Positions 53,075-59,752 of a stretch of DNA of 64,000 nucleotides are shown one piece after another (position 1 is the first letter of the stretch; each line of letters opens with the position of its first letter). This DNA comes from an uncultured Alphaproteobacteria bacterium (GTDB lineage: Bacteria; Pseudomonadota; Alphaproteobacteria; Rs-D84): contig CASCZI010000003.1 of assembly GCA_949156565.1 (NCBI GenBank), forward strand, positions 1-64,000, in the 5' to 3' direction. The position numbers were made by a program, and so were the translations under genes. The notes under the pieces were generated by a model, which was not told the DNA's origin, made no database searches, and worked only from the letters and a program-made list of their open reading frames with translations.

Positions 53075-53377
53075 TTAAATATCAATTCCTTCGGTGTGTA
53101 ACAAGGCGCGTTTTTGTGCAATTCCGCCCGGCCCAGAATATCCCCCGATTCGGCCATTAGATCGAATAACGCGATGGCATGGAATTATGGGTGGGATGGG
53201 GTTTTTGCCCACCGCATTGGCGACCGCCCGTACAGCCGATGGATGGCCCGCCATTTTGGCCAATTGTTGATATGTTACGGTTGTGCCGTGTGGCACCGTG
53301 CACAGGGCACGCCAGACGTCATGTTGAAATGGTGTTCCGGGTAATGTGTCAAAATCAATATTTGATATCATGATCAC
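53075..53377 (-). CDS. Methylated-DNA--cysteine S-methyltransferase (Ogt/MGMT type), single domain
   Basis: 100 aa. Only the C-terminal Ada/Ogt DNA-binding and active-site domain is present: TPFQHDVWRALCTVPHGTTV, then VRAVANAVGKNP and the active-site IPCHRVIRSNGRIGGYSGPG. The acceptor cysteine (PCHR) is intact, so it should transfer a methyl group from O6-methylguanine to itself; a Trp-type ATL protein is excluded. It is shorter than full-length Ogt (about 160-170 aa), lacking the N-terminal ribonuclease-like domain. Confidence 0.9.
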   Translation of the reverse strand: MIMISNIDFDTLPGTPFQHDVWRALCTVPHGTTVTYQQLAKMAGHPSAVRAVANAVGKNPIPPIIPCHRVIRSNGRIGGYSGPGGIAQKRALLHTEGIDI

Positions 53378-53430
53378 AGTATAATGGGGATGAATACCAA
53401 TGTAAACGATTGATTTGTTATCTGATCATG

Positions 53431-53439
53431 TGTTATGAT
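53431..53439 (+). promoter_or_regulatory. Extended -10 promoter of the Xre-family gene
   Basis: TGTTATGAT forms an extended -10 (TGn-TATGAT). The expected start, near 53446, coincides with the ATG at 53447, so the message would be leaderless. Confidence 0.45.
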
Positions 53440-53446
53440 TTTAATC

Positions 53447-53851
53447 ATGATTGATAATAACATACGCAAGATTCGCCATGCCAAATCGATGACGTTGGCA
53501 CAATTGGCCGCCCGATTGGGCATGACCCAACCGTCATTGACGCGTATTGAAAATGGGACCCAGCCGTTGACATTGGAACGTGTTGTGGATATTGCAGATG
53601 CATTAGATTGTTGTCCGGGGGATATTTTGCCGACCCAATGGGTTCATATGTTTGATGGGGATCGATTTATGCGGATTTATGATGCGGTAAATCGGGCCTT
53701 GGCGGAATTGCGGCTTGAATCGCCCGCGCGTGAGAAATTACAATTTATCATATTTTTGTATCGGCATGGATGCGGGGCATCATTGAACAGTGGTGCCAAT
53801 GATAATGAAATAATGGATCAAATAAGATCTTTATATAATATGGTTGCATAA
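53447..53851 (+). CDS. Xre/Cro-family HTH transcriptional regulator
   Basis: 134 aa. The N-terminal helix-turn-helix (IRKIRHAKSMTLAQLAARLG MTQPSLTRIENG, residues about 4-35) is of HTH_3 type, and a helical C-terminal domain (about 65-134) may dimerise. The Met at 53447 is preferred to 53435. It lies in an accessory region 2 kb from the prophage array and could be a prophage or toxin-antitoxin regulator. No cognate operator is apparent. Confidence 0.85.
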   Translation: MIDNNIRKIRHAKSMTLAQLAARLGMTQPSLTRIENGTQPLTLERVVDIADALDCCPGDILPTQWVHMFDGDRFMRIYDAVNRALAELRLESPAREKLQFIIFLYRHGCGASLNSGANDNEIMDQIRSLYNMVA

Positions 53852-53879
53852 TTCTTTTTTATGTGGGAAAATATTCCGC

Positions 53880-54398
53880 ATGAGAGAGGATATCATACCA
53901 CAAAATCTGGAAGAAATAAAACCATTCATCAATGGATTGCGTCCCATGCCGGCACCATCGCCGACGCCGGCACCGGATCGTATCCCGGCCAATGATGATG
54001 ATCCCGATGCGGTTGCACCCGATCCCGCCACGCCGCCGGCCCCGGACAAAAAACAGAATTCTGATGCCGATGTGGACCATGTGGCCGTCAAAGGAAACAA
54101 TAATGTTGTTGCCACACGGGGATCGACCATTAAAACGGTCAAGCATATTCATCCCGCATGGGTAATCGTGGGTGTTCTTATTTTTGCCGTCGATGCATTT
54201 ATGCGTACCCCGATCGATAGTGGGACGGCCAAAATATATGCCGCCAAGGTTGCCGCCGTCGCCCAGTGTGAAGGGGTTAGTTCCCATAAAATCCACAATG
54301 AAATGAAAAAAGAAGTTAATTATAAATCTTATCTTGATATGAATCACTATGCCTACTATCGCGCGATATTTAAACTTGGTTCGCGTAAATGTGGCTAA
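53880..54398 (+). CDS. Single-pass membrane protein with Pro/Asp-rich N-terminal part
   Basis: 172 aa from the ATG at 53880 (MREDIIPQNLEEIKPFINGL). The N-terminal region is rich in Pro, Ala and Asp (PAPSPTPAPDRIPANDDDPD). Repeated polar strands (VAVKGNNNVVATRGSTIKTV) precede a membrane segment (about 107-125, AWVIVGVLIFAVDAFM), and a C-terminal domain has cysteines (AQCEGVSS, GSRKCG). The NNNVVA repeat-like strand recalls membrane-linked effectors with short beta repeats, but no family is secure. It starts 29 bases after the Xre gene and may be co-transcribed. Confidence 0.55.
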   Translation: MREDIIPQNLEEIKPFINGLRPMPAPSPTPAPDRIPANDDDPDAVAPDPATPPAPDKKQNSDADVDHVAVKGNNNVVATRGSTIKTVKHIHPAWVIVGVLIFAVDAFMRTPIDSGTAKIYAAKVAAVAQCEGVSSHKIHNEMKKEVNYKSYLDMNHYAYYRAIFKLGSRKCG

Positions 54399-54480
54399 AA
54401 TCCGTGGGTTAATATAAAAATTTACTTGATTAAAATATACATATGATGTATATTAATGGGCGAGAGATAGGAAAGATTTC

Positions 54481-54729
54481 ATGTGCTATACCGCCCCCAA
54501 CACGGATACAAATTATCGGAAATATTTCTATTTTGTGGTCATTTCATGGTTGTTGGCGATACTGGGATGTGTCGTTGTTCTAGCCTGGCCCCGCGTCGTG
54601 GCATCCGACACATGTGTTTTTAATTCGACATTTAATCGTTGGGAATGTTGTTATCATGTCATGGAAAATGATAACGGTGACACCATTTGCGTTCCCACGC
54701 AATCGATGCGTGTGTTAAATAATCAATGA
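54481..54729 (+). CDS. Small membrane protein of unknown function
   Basis: 82 aa. One membrane segment (about residues 16-37, FYFVVISWLLAILGCVVVLA) precedes a periplasmic tail with cysteines (SDTCVFNSTFNRWECCYHVM, DTICVPTQ). There is a weak GAGAGATAGGAA ribosome-binding site. No homology is recognised. It follows the preceding membrane protein by 82 bases. Confidence 0.5.
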   Translation: MCYTAPNTDTNYRKYFYFVVISWLLAILGCVVVLAWPRVVASDTCVFNSTFNRWECCYHVMENDNGDTICVPTQSMRVLNNQ

Positions 54730-54733
54730 TAAA

Positions 54734-55075
54734 TTATTTTTGTTTGGCGGCTGTTTTCTTGGGCCGTGGGGCTGGTAACACAATTGCCAACATGTTCACC
54801 ATGTCTGTGGCCAAATCCGTATTTTCGATATCCAAGACATAATGTGGCCGCGCCCCGTTGTATGGAATACCAATATCTGGGGTAACGTTATGGTGTGAAT
54901 ACATGGCCAATGTTTCGGGGATTTGTTTTACATACACGGTGTCGTCACACACCAACAGAACCGGTTTGCCATTACAATAAATCATGTAATCGCCAAACAT
55001 CTTTTTGTGTGTGATGTCACATTGGGTGTCCAATTGATCATGGATAAAGTTGATAAAATCGATGCTTGTTGCCAT
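54734..55075 (-). CDS. TfoX N-terminal domain protein
   Basis: 113 aa from the Met at 55075. The single TfoX-N domain is shown by FINFIHDQLDTQCDITHKKM FGDYMIYCNGKPVLLVCDDT VYVKQ and the later GIPYNGARPHYVLDIEN. Stand-alone TfoX-N proteins are common and mostly uncharacterised; the full Sxy/TfoX regulates competence, which cannot be assumed here. A Lys/Ala tail closes the chain. The longer upstream frame is unconserved and rejected. Confidence 0.85.
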   Translation of the reverse strand: MATSIDFINFIHDQLDTQCDITHKKMFGDYMIYCNGKPVLLVCDDTVYVKQIPETLAMYSHHNVTPDIGIPYNGARPHYVLDIENTDLATDMVNMLAIVLPAPRPKKTAAKQK

Positions 55076-55290
55076 AAGTATCAGGATATCATTATTTACC
55101 CAATGTGTAAATGTTATTTTTTTAATCCGAGCGTATCTGATTCGTTTCTGGATATCCAAAGATGGATGCATGCCGGCATGGAAAACCTGTTGACCCGCAT
55201 AACACCAGAGCCCAGCATTGCGAAATTGTGAGGCATCCCTTGGAAATTTGGCGGGCTGGGGACTATCGCCAAAAGCAGGGTGTTCTAAAT

Positions 55291-55320
55291 TTGTGTTTTT
55301 CGGAAAAAATTTCATATGAT
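55291..55320 (+). promoter_or_regulatory. Promoter of the candidate structured RNA
   Basis: TTGTGT (55291-55296), 18 bp, TATGAT (55315-55320); transcription would begin near 55327. Confidence 0.45.
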
Positions 55321-55326
55321 CGGGTG

Positions 55327-55562
55327 GGAAAATTTAGAAGCCCCAAATTGTCGCCGATTTTCGCGGTTTTTAATGACAATTAGGAGGAAGCTAATAACTG
55401 GCGCGCCCAGAGATTCCCTTGGCATCAATGATGCCTGCGGGGCACTTGTACGGCGCGAACATCGCTTTGCTCGTTCTTGCCGACGGCGCAGTCGAACCCT
55501 CTGGTCGGGTTCAAATCCTGGGGCTTGCAATATAAATTAAAACCGGCACAAGGCCGGTTTAA
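55327..55562 (+). ncRNA. Candidate structured RNA with a tRNA-like T-arm
   Basis: The region has no convincing gene but many nested stems. The ends pair as AAGCCCC (55338-55344)/GGGGCTT (55520-55526). Inside are AATTGTC/GACAATT, CGCGCC/GGCGCG enclosing GGCATC-AAT-GATGCC, and GAACCC/GGGTTC. The segment 55505-55521 (TCGGG-TTCAAAT-CCTGG) looks like a T-arm with a canonical loop. An upstream promoter and an AAACCGGC/GCCGGTTT terminator-like hairpin (55540-55560) bracket it. No intact tRNA can be folded. The acceptor piece of a permuted two-piece tmRNA is one option; an unknown RNA or a tRNA relic at a phage attachment site are others. Confidence 0.4.
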
Positions 55563-55691
55563 ATTTATGGCGCACCCTAGTGGACGATTTCCGAACCAAG
55601 TATGCACTCGAAATACAAAAAATGCAAGCGGCAAATTGGGATTGGTGCTTGCCTTTGGCCGCGTAATATATCAGCGCAAATACGCATGTCA

Positions 55692-55824
55692 CGGTCGTAT
55701 AACGAACAGCATGGCGCGGCTGGCCGGTGCTTTCTGGGGATGCGGTTCGCATTGCGGCGGGCGCGCCCGGCTTGCGGATAATGCGCTTTTGCTTTCGTTT
55801 TCGACTGTCGGCGGTCGGGCGGCG
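55692..55824 (+). repeat. Silent variable-region cassette 1
   Basis: A 133-bp copy of the tail-fibre variable region. In the tail-fibre frame it reads RITNSMARLAGAFWGCGSHC GGRARLADNALLLSFSTVGG RAA. It has no ribosome-binding site and no upstream coding part. Scaffold residues MARLAG, W, GS, CGGRAR and VGGRAA match the other copies; variable residues differ. Confidence 0.8.
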
Positions 55825-56004
55825 AATTATTTAATTTATAAAATACTACCGTTTGGACAGTGCTATTAATGATACTGCTGACGGGGGTATTGGGTAAATG
55901 CTTCGGAATGTGTCAAATGCATTTTAGATCAACATATAATTTATTGTCTTATGCGCACATAGCCGTTGGTAATCATGGCGAACATTTACCAGCGCAATAA
56001 ACGA

Positions 56005-56137
56005 CGGTCGTATAACGGATTGCATGGCGCGGCTGGCGGGGGCTAGATGGGACGCCGGTTCGGTTTGTGGCGGGCGCAGTCGATTTGCGAATGATCTTAT
56101 TTCACATTCGTATTCCGCTGACGGCGGTCGGGCGGCG
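56005..56137 (+). repeat. Silent variable-region cassette 2, identical to the expressed tail-fibre tip
   Basis: Translates as RITDCMARLAGARWDAGSVC, continuing to GGRAA-HY-stop. Bases 56019-56137 are identical over all 119 positions to the reverse complement of 60511-60629, the expressed variable region; identity stops abruptly on both sides. Its 5' flank (ACCAGCGCAATAAACGACGG) is shared with cassettes 3 and 6. Confidence 0.88.
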
Positions 56138-56264
56138 CATTATTAAATTTATAAAATTATTATCAGTCGGGCAATGATATTGGTGACGCGGACTATGGAT
56201 GACAACTTGGCATTGGTTCACATTGTCACGGCCGGGCTTAAACATGTACCAGCGCAATAAACGA

Positions 56265-56394
56265 CGGTCGTATAACGGACAGCATGGCGCGGCTGGCGGG
56301 GGCCTGTTGGGGCAGTTCGGTTTGTGGCGGGCGTGCACGTAATTCGTTTGACTTACTTTCGACTTCGGCTTTCACTGTCGGCGGTCGGGCGGCA
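56265..56394 (+). repeat. Silent variable-region cassette 3
   Basis: Translates as RITDSMARLAGACWGSSVCG GRARNSFDLLSTSAFTVGG RAA. It has lost one codon after the conserved Trp relative to the other copies. The 5' flank is shared with cassettes 2 and 6. Confidence 0.78.
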
Positions 56395-56477
56395 TATTAT
56401 TTAATTAATAAAACAGATTGGTGGGTATCGGGCCCACCAATATTGATTGCACAAAAGCGCATTGGCGCATAAAATGG

Positions 56478-56610
56478 CGGTCGTGGAACGAACAGCATGG
56501 CGCGGCTGGCGGGTTCTGCATGGGCCGATGGTTCGAATTGTGGCGGTCGGGCACGACAGGCCGATCAATCAATCCGGTTATCGGTACCAAGTGTCGGCGG
56601 TCGGGCGGCG
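56478..56610 (+). repeat. Silent variable-region cassette 4
   Basis: Translates as RGTNSMARLAGSAWADGSNC GGRARQADQSIRLSVPSVGG RAA. It ends 20 bases before the hicB stop codon, so the toxin-antitoxin genes sit between cassettes 4 and 5. Confidence 0.78.
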
Positions 56611-56630
56611 ACATATCGTCTTTGGTTGGA

Positions 56631-57062
56631 TTATGCCTGCAATAATTTGTTAGATTGTGAATCCTTATCCAAATATTGAATCACCGCGCGGTTGATAAAT
56701 GAACTGCGGTTTTTGGTGACGCGATCAATACGTGCCATTAACTGCGAGTCCATAACCAGGGTGTATTTACGTGGAAATGATGACGGAATCAACGAAATAA
56801 CGGTAATTGCGTATTCCGTATCTTTCCAGTCCCCCCATCCCCACCAGTTGTTTTTTATATCAGCCAAACTGCTGGGTGTGGGAATATCTAACCCATCTTC
56901 ACGCATGCCTTCGATATGAAATGCCAAGGCTTCGTGAGCTTTACGAATGGCATCTTCATAAGTGTCCCCCTGGGTGACCAGGCCATCAAAATCAGGGAAT
57001 ACGACATCAAAAGTGTCATTGCCCAATGTTACTAATGCAAAATATTGTTTATTGTTTTTCAT
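56631..57062 (-). CDS. hicB: HicB-type antitoxin
   Basis: 143 aa from the ATG at 57062, which is preceded by AAGGTG. The N-terminal HicB fold (YFALVTLGNDTFDVVFPDFD GLVTQGDTYEDAIRKAHEAL) and a C-terminal ribbon-helix-helix-like segment (YTLVMDSQLMARIDRVTKNR SSFINRAVIQYL) are clear. HicB neutralises the HicA mRNA interferase and represses the operon by binding DNA through its C-terminal domain. It lies 26 bases after hicA. The pair is embedded in the cassette array. Confidence 0.92.
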   Translation of the reverse strand: MKNNKQYFALVTLGNDTFDVVFPDFDGLVTQGDTYEDAIRKAHEALAFHIEGMREDGLDIPTPSSLADIKNNWWGWGDWKDTEYAITVISLIPSSFPRKYTLVMDSQLMARIDRVTKNRSSFINRAVIQYLDKDSQSNKLLQA

Positions 57063-57096
57063 GTTGTTCACCTTGTCTTTATTCCCTGGGGCGGGA

Positions 57097-57288
57097 TTAT
57101 TTTAATCCCGCCTGTTTCAGTATGCTGTTCGCCGTACGTATGTCCATATCCTTTTTGGGATGTGGAATTGTCACACGCCCCGATTTTGTTGGGTGCTTGA
57201 ATTGATGATGCGACCCCCGAACCGCCACTTCAAACCACCCGTCTGCTGTGATTATTTTTATCAATTCTTTACTTGTATAGGTTTTCAT
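57097..57288 (-). CDS. hicA: HicA-type mRNA interferase toxin
   Basis: 63 aa, starting MKTYTSKELIKIITADGWFE. The double-stranded-RNA-binding-like fold with the catalytic-site motif VRGSHHQFKHPTKSGRVTIP HPKKDM is intact, including the conserved GSHHQF histidine. HicA cleaves mRNA and halts translation when HicB is lost. A GTG at 57294 is an alternative start. Confidence 0.93.
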   Translation of the reverse strand: MKTYTSKELIKIITADGWFEVAVRGSHHQFKHPTKSGRVTIPHPKKDMDIRTANSILKQAGLK

Positions 57289-57317
57289 AATCACTCTTTT
57301 TGTTTCTGTATGATTAT

Positions 57318-57372
57318 ATTATACTGAAATATTTCTGTATTGCAAGCAAAAAATACTGAAATATTTCTGTAT
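57318..57372 (-). promoter_or_regulatory. hicAB promoter with two palindromic operators
   Basis: On the minus strand, TTGCAA (plus 57340-57345), 16 bp, TATAAT (plus 57318-57323). Two identical near-palindromes, ATACTGAAATATTTCTGTAT, lie at 57321-57340 and 57353-57372, 32 bp apart (about three helical turns). They are the likely HicB binding sites for autoregulation. Confidence 0.7.
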
Positions 57373-57391
57373 TTTATAAATATCTATTTAC

Positions 57392-57518
57392 CGGTCGTGC
57401 AACGACATCGATGGCGCGGCGGGCGGGTGCGGGTTGGGTCGATGGCTCGAATTGTGGCGGCCGTGCCAGATTTTCGTATTCCGCACTTGCGACTACGGGA
57501 CCAAGTGTCGGCGGTCGG
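57392..57518 (+). repeat. Silent variable-region cassette 5
   Basis: Translates as RATTSMARRAGAGWVDGSNC GGRARFSYSALATTGPSVGG R, then IEYLPAQ-stop. It has lost the terminal AA of VGGRAA. Confidence 0.75.
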
Positions 57519-57546
57519 ATTGAATATTTACCAGCGCAATAAACGA

Positions 57547-57679
57547 CGGTCGTATAACGGATTGCATGGCGCGGCTGGCGGGGGCTGCATGGGACGATGG
57601 TTCGAATTGTGGCGGCCGTTGCCTGGGGGCGACACGTTCGATATCGATGGGCACACCCGGTGTCGGCGGTCGGGCGGCG
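57547..57679 (+). repeat. Silent variable-region cassette 6
   Basis: Translates as RITDCMARLAGAAWDDGSNC GGRCLGATRSISMGTPGVGG RAA. The 5' flank and first 60 bases match cassette 2 almost exactly; the interior is diverged. Confidence 0.78.
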
Positions 57680-57702
57680 AATGTTTTTTAATAATTATAG
57701 AC

Positions 57703-57841
57703 CGGTCGTGCAACGGTATCGATGGCGCGGCTGGCGGGGGCGCGCTGGGACGATGGCTCGAATTGTGGCGGCCGTGCCAGGAATGCGTCTGCTGCGCTTT
57801 CGCCTTCGGCTTCGGCTGTCGGCGGTCGGACTACGGATTAA
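57703..57841 (+). repeat. Silent variable-region cassette 7
   Basis: Translates as RATVSMARLAGARWDDGSNC GGRARNASAALSPSASAVGG RTTD-stop. The end overlaps the 3' end of the convergent lysin gene. Like the tail-fibre gene it ends in GAT TAA. Confidence 0.77.
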
Positions 57842-58271
57842 AAATATGATTTCCTGATGCTGGCGCAATTGACTGAATATGAAACCACCCCTTTGTTTTT
57901 GTCGGGTTTTCAACGTAAAGACCTAATTTTGGCAGGATGTTTTTATGTGCCATAATCCATTTACCAATTTCACCATGCGGATCGGCAAAATCGCAGGCCG
58001 CGGCTTTCATATGGACAGAGCCCATGGGTACTTTGCTGGCATCAAAAACACCATCTGTAAATGGGAATTCTTTCTTTTTTGCTTTGTTTTTATAAATGGC
58101 AATCTGTTTGGACTGTGAACGAAAAAAACTGGTCGGCGACATGGGTTTGCCGAACAACATACGGAATTGATTCACTTTGACCAAAAATTCCAAAAAGTTA
58201 TCGTGAAATATGGCGGGGATTTGTTTAACGTCCGATTTATCCAATAATTCGGTTGCAGTTATTTTGTACAT
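57831..58271 (-). CDS. Phage endolysin, peptidase M15-like
   Basis: 146 aa. The C-terminal half carries an M15 (D,D/L,D-carboxypeptidase-like) metal site: SVHMKAAACDFADPHGEIGK and, later, GWFHIQSIAPASG, with the His/Asp/His zinc ligands in place. It probably cuts peptide cross-links of peptidoglycan at phage release. There is no signal peptide or membrane segment, so it would rely on a holin. It is followed upstream (5') by the spanin pair, as in many phage lysis cassettes. Confidence 0.82.
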   Translation of the reverse strand: MYKITATELLDKSDVKQIPAIFHDNFLEFLVKVNQFRMLFGKPMSPTSFFRSQSKQIAIYKNKAKKKEFPFTDGVFDASKVPMGSVHMKAAACDFADPHGEIGKWIMAHKNILPKLGLYVENPTKTKGWFHIQSIAPASGNHIFNP

Positions 58272-58285
58272 TTAGCCCCCCTTTT

Positions 58286-58477
58286 TTATTCATTTTTAAT
58301 AGAATTGCACCATACGGCGTATTCATATAATGTGTCGATATCTTTATCTGTGGCGGCATCATACAACTGATCGGATAAATAAATATCACGACAAACATAT
58401 TGATATTGAATGATTGGCGGTCGGGTGGTGCATCCCCCAAAAATTGCAAAAATGAATAACAATAATATTTTTTTCAT
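58286..58477 (-). CDS. o-spanin-like lipoprotein (Rz1 type)
   Basis: 63 aa with a lipoprotein signal and lipobox (MKKILLLFIFAIFGGCTTRP), then a short periplasmic part (YVCRDIYLSDQLYDAATDKD). Its ATG overlaps the stop of the upstream i-spanin gene (ATGA). The o-spanin sits in the outer membrane and pairs with the i-spanin to fuse the membranes at lysis. The assignment rests on size, lipobox and position. Confidence 0.65.
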   Translation of the reverse strand: MKKILLLFIFAIFGGCTTRPPIIQYQYVCRDIYLSDQLYDAATDKDIDTLYEYAVWCNSIKNE

Positions 58478-58719
58478 TGATATTTTCTGTTGGCTTTTAA
58501 CCACATTCTTTTTTCATCTGTGTTTCGCATCACGGTTTCGCGGCGCGCAAGTTGTTCCGCAGCCACAGAACGATGTTGCATTTCGGCCGACATTTGCATA
58601 ATTTGTGCCTGGCACTTTGTCGTGCCGGCATTTTTTCCAAAACGATACAGACCCAGCCCCCCCACAACGATCGTGCCACACAAGATAATTGTTAAGAGAT
58701 GCCGAAAACTATGCGTCAC
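58474..58719 (-). CDS. i-spanin-like membrane protein (Rz type)
   Basis: 81 aa if the GTG at 58719 is used, which lies just inside the end of the upstream gene behind AAAGGCGAT; a longer frame from 58776 overlaps it by 68 bases. An N-terminal membrane segment (LLTIILCGTIVVGGLGLYRF) precedes a periplasmic helical domain (CQAQIMQMSAEMQHRSVAAE). This is the usual Rz layout, next to the o-spanin and lysin. Confidence 0.6.
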   Translation of the reverse strand: MTHSFRHLLTIILCGTIVVGGLGLYRFGKNAGTTKCQAQIMQMSAEMQHRSVAAEQLARRETVMRNTDEKRMWLKANRKYQ

Positions 58720-58990
58720 CTTTATCGCCTTTTTTGAACGCTTTGACCAAAGATTCAATTTTTTCTGAATTTTCACGCCACGTCAAAATACAATATGGAA
58801 TAATACCCACAAAGCCCGGTATTGCATCTATGCATGCAATCCATTTGTTGGGCGCATCCTTTGACCATATCCAGCATATCACGGTCGCCAAACAGCATGC
58901 AAACGACATCCAGAGCCCGGAATACATCATCAATCGGGCAGATGACGGACGATCTTGGCGCGTTCGCAAATATTCACTTATTTTTGCCAT
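58709..58990 (-). CDS. Phage membrane protein, possible holin-associated
   Basis: 93 aa from the Met at 58990 (MAKISEYLRTRQDRPSSARL). Two hydrophobic segments are seen: about residues 22-40 (MMYSGLWMSFACCLATVICW) and 52-70 (ACIDAIPGFVGIIPYCILTW), followed by a charged helical tail. Small two-pass proteins at this place in lysis cassettes are often holins. That is inference from position and topology. It overlaps the upstream gene by 17 bases. Confidence 0.55.
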   Translation of the reverse strand: MAKISEYLRTRQDRPSSARLMMYSGLWMSFACCLATVICWIWSKDAPNKWIACIDAIPGFVGIIPYCILTWRENSEKIESLVKAFKKGDKGDA

Positions 58991-59276
58991 GTTTTTTTTC
59001 CGTTTTTTCGCGAATACCAACTGCGACTTTAATTTCCATGATTGACGAATTTATAACTGACGAAAAATTATCAAATTTCTCTTCAAATTTTTTGAAATCA
59101 CGGTTTTCAACGTAATTGGCGGCCAATGTTGTGCGCAACACGCCAAATTTATCCGTGGTTTCATTTCTTAATTCTGCAATCTGATCAGAATTCTTTTGGG
59201 TTCTGGTCCATAAATGAACAACAACCGGTATCACAATTATGGCAATTAAATCACGAAGTATTTGGTATTCTGGCAT
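58974..59276 (-). CDS. Phage membrane/coiled-coil protein
   Basis: 100 aa: one N-terminal membrane segment (about residues 10-25, LIAIIVIPVVVHLW) followed by a coiled coil (SDQIAELRNETTDKFGVLRT, FEEKFDNFSSVINSSIMEIK). Similar short proteins occur next to holins and spanins. No family is certain. Confidence 0.55.
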   Translation of the reverse strand: MPEYQILRDLIAIIVIPVVVHLWTRTQKNSDQIAELRNETTDKFGVLRTTLAANYVENRDFKKFEEKFDNFSSVINSSIMEIKVAVGIREKTEKKHGKNK

Positions 59277-59349
59277 AATGATATCCTTTCTTACAGATAT
59301 TTTTGCCCGTTTTATGGTGCATTATCTGCGCAATAATGCACCGTGGGCA

Positions 59350-59736
59350 TTATATCTGAACTTTATATGGCGACGCGCGTAGAATATCCGCATTAAACCC
59401 CAACAGAAATATGGGCGCAGTTGGTGATTCAACAACGTCTGCGCCATATACAACACCGTCATCAATGGCACCAACCAAATGGTGCCGATCATAGGGACAA
59501 TCGACAACATATGCGTATTCACCTGTTTCTTGATTTCGCGCAAGCAATATGGCACCCGTCGGGACCGACAATTCGGATTTTGCGATTTTTACGGCATATT
59601 TCGCCGCGGGATTTATTTGTAAAACATATCTATTATCCCATTGATTCTTTAACCAGGTACGGGTTTCGTTTGGATACAATTTAATTAAATTATCAACGTC
59701 TTGACGGGTTGCAATATGTTTGGGAAAGCCTTGCAT
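59350..59736 (-). CDS. Phage protein of unknown function downstream of the tail fibre
   Basis: 128 aa with no membrane segment. It starts MQGFPKHIATRQDVDNLIKL and has a conserved-looking middle (TGAILLARNQETGEYAYVVD CPYD, then VYGADVVESPTAPIFLLGFN). The MxGFPKxxxxRxDVxN opening suggests a widespread phage protein found near tail-fibre genes, possibly a tail-fibre assembly factor, but I cannot assign it. Confidence 0.55.
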   Translation of the reverse strand: MQGFPKHIATRQDVDNLIKLYPNETRTWLKNQWDNRYVLQINPAAKYAVKIAKSELSVPTGAILLARNQETGEYAYVVDCPYDRHHLVGAIDDGVVYGADVVESPTAPIFLLGFNADILRASPYKVQI

Positions 59737-59752
59737 TTTTTATCCTTTTTTG

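Noticed and set aside
55437-55530. Complete tRNA ending at the T-arm 55505-55521
   Set aside because: No 5' strand pairs with GGCTTGC and no D- or anticodon arm fits.
55316-55540. 74-aa ORF MIGWENLEAPNC...
   Set aside because: It spans the structured RNA candidate; composition (Arg/Ser/Cys) is unlike neighbouring proteins and it lacks a proper start site.
55477-55869. 130-aa ORF reading into cassette 1
   Set aside because: The frame upstream of the cassette runs across a terminator-like hairpin and has no scaffold similarity to tail fibres; probably chance.
55692-57841. Cassette copies as CRISPR or integron attC sites
   Set aside because: Units are protein-coding in a single frame and match the tail-fibre tip; they lack attC pairing of RYYYAAC/GTTRRRY in the correct order and there is no integrase or cas gene.
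57340-57849. 169-aa ORF through cassettes 5-7
   Set aside because: It reads the cassettes in the wrong frame (RWRGGRVRVGSMARIV), not the MARLAG frame shared with the tail fibre.
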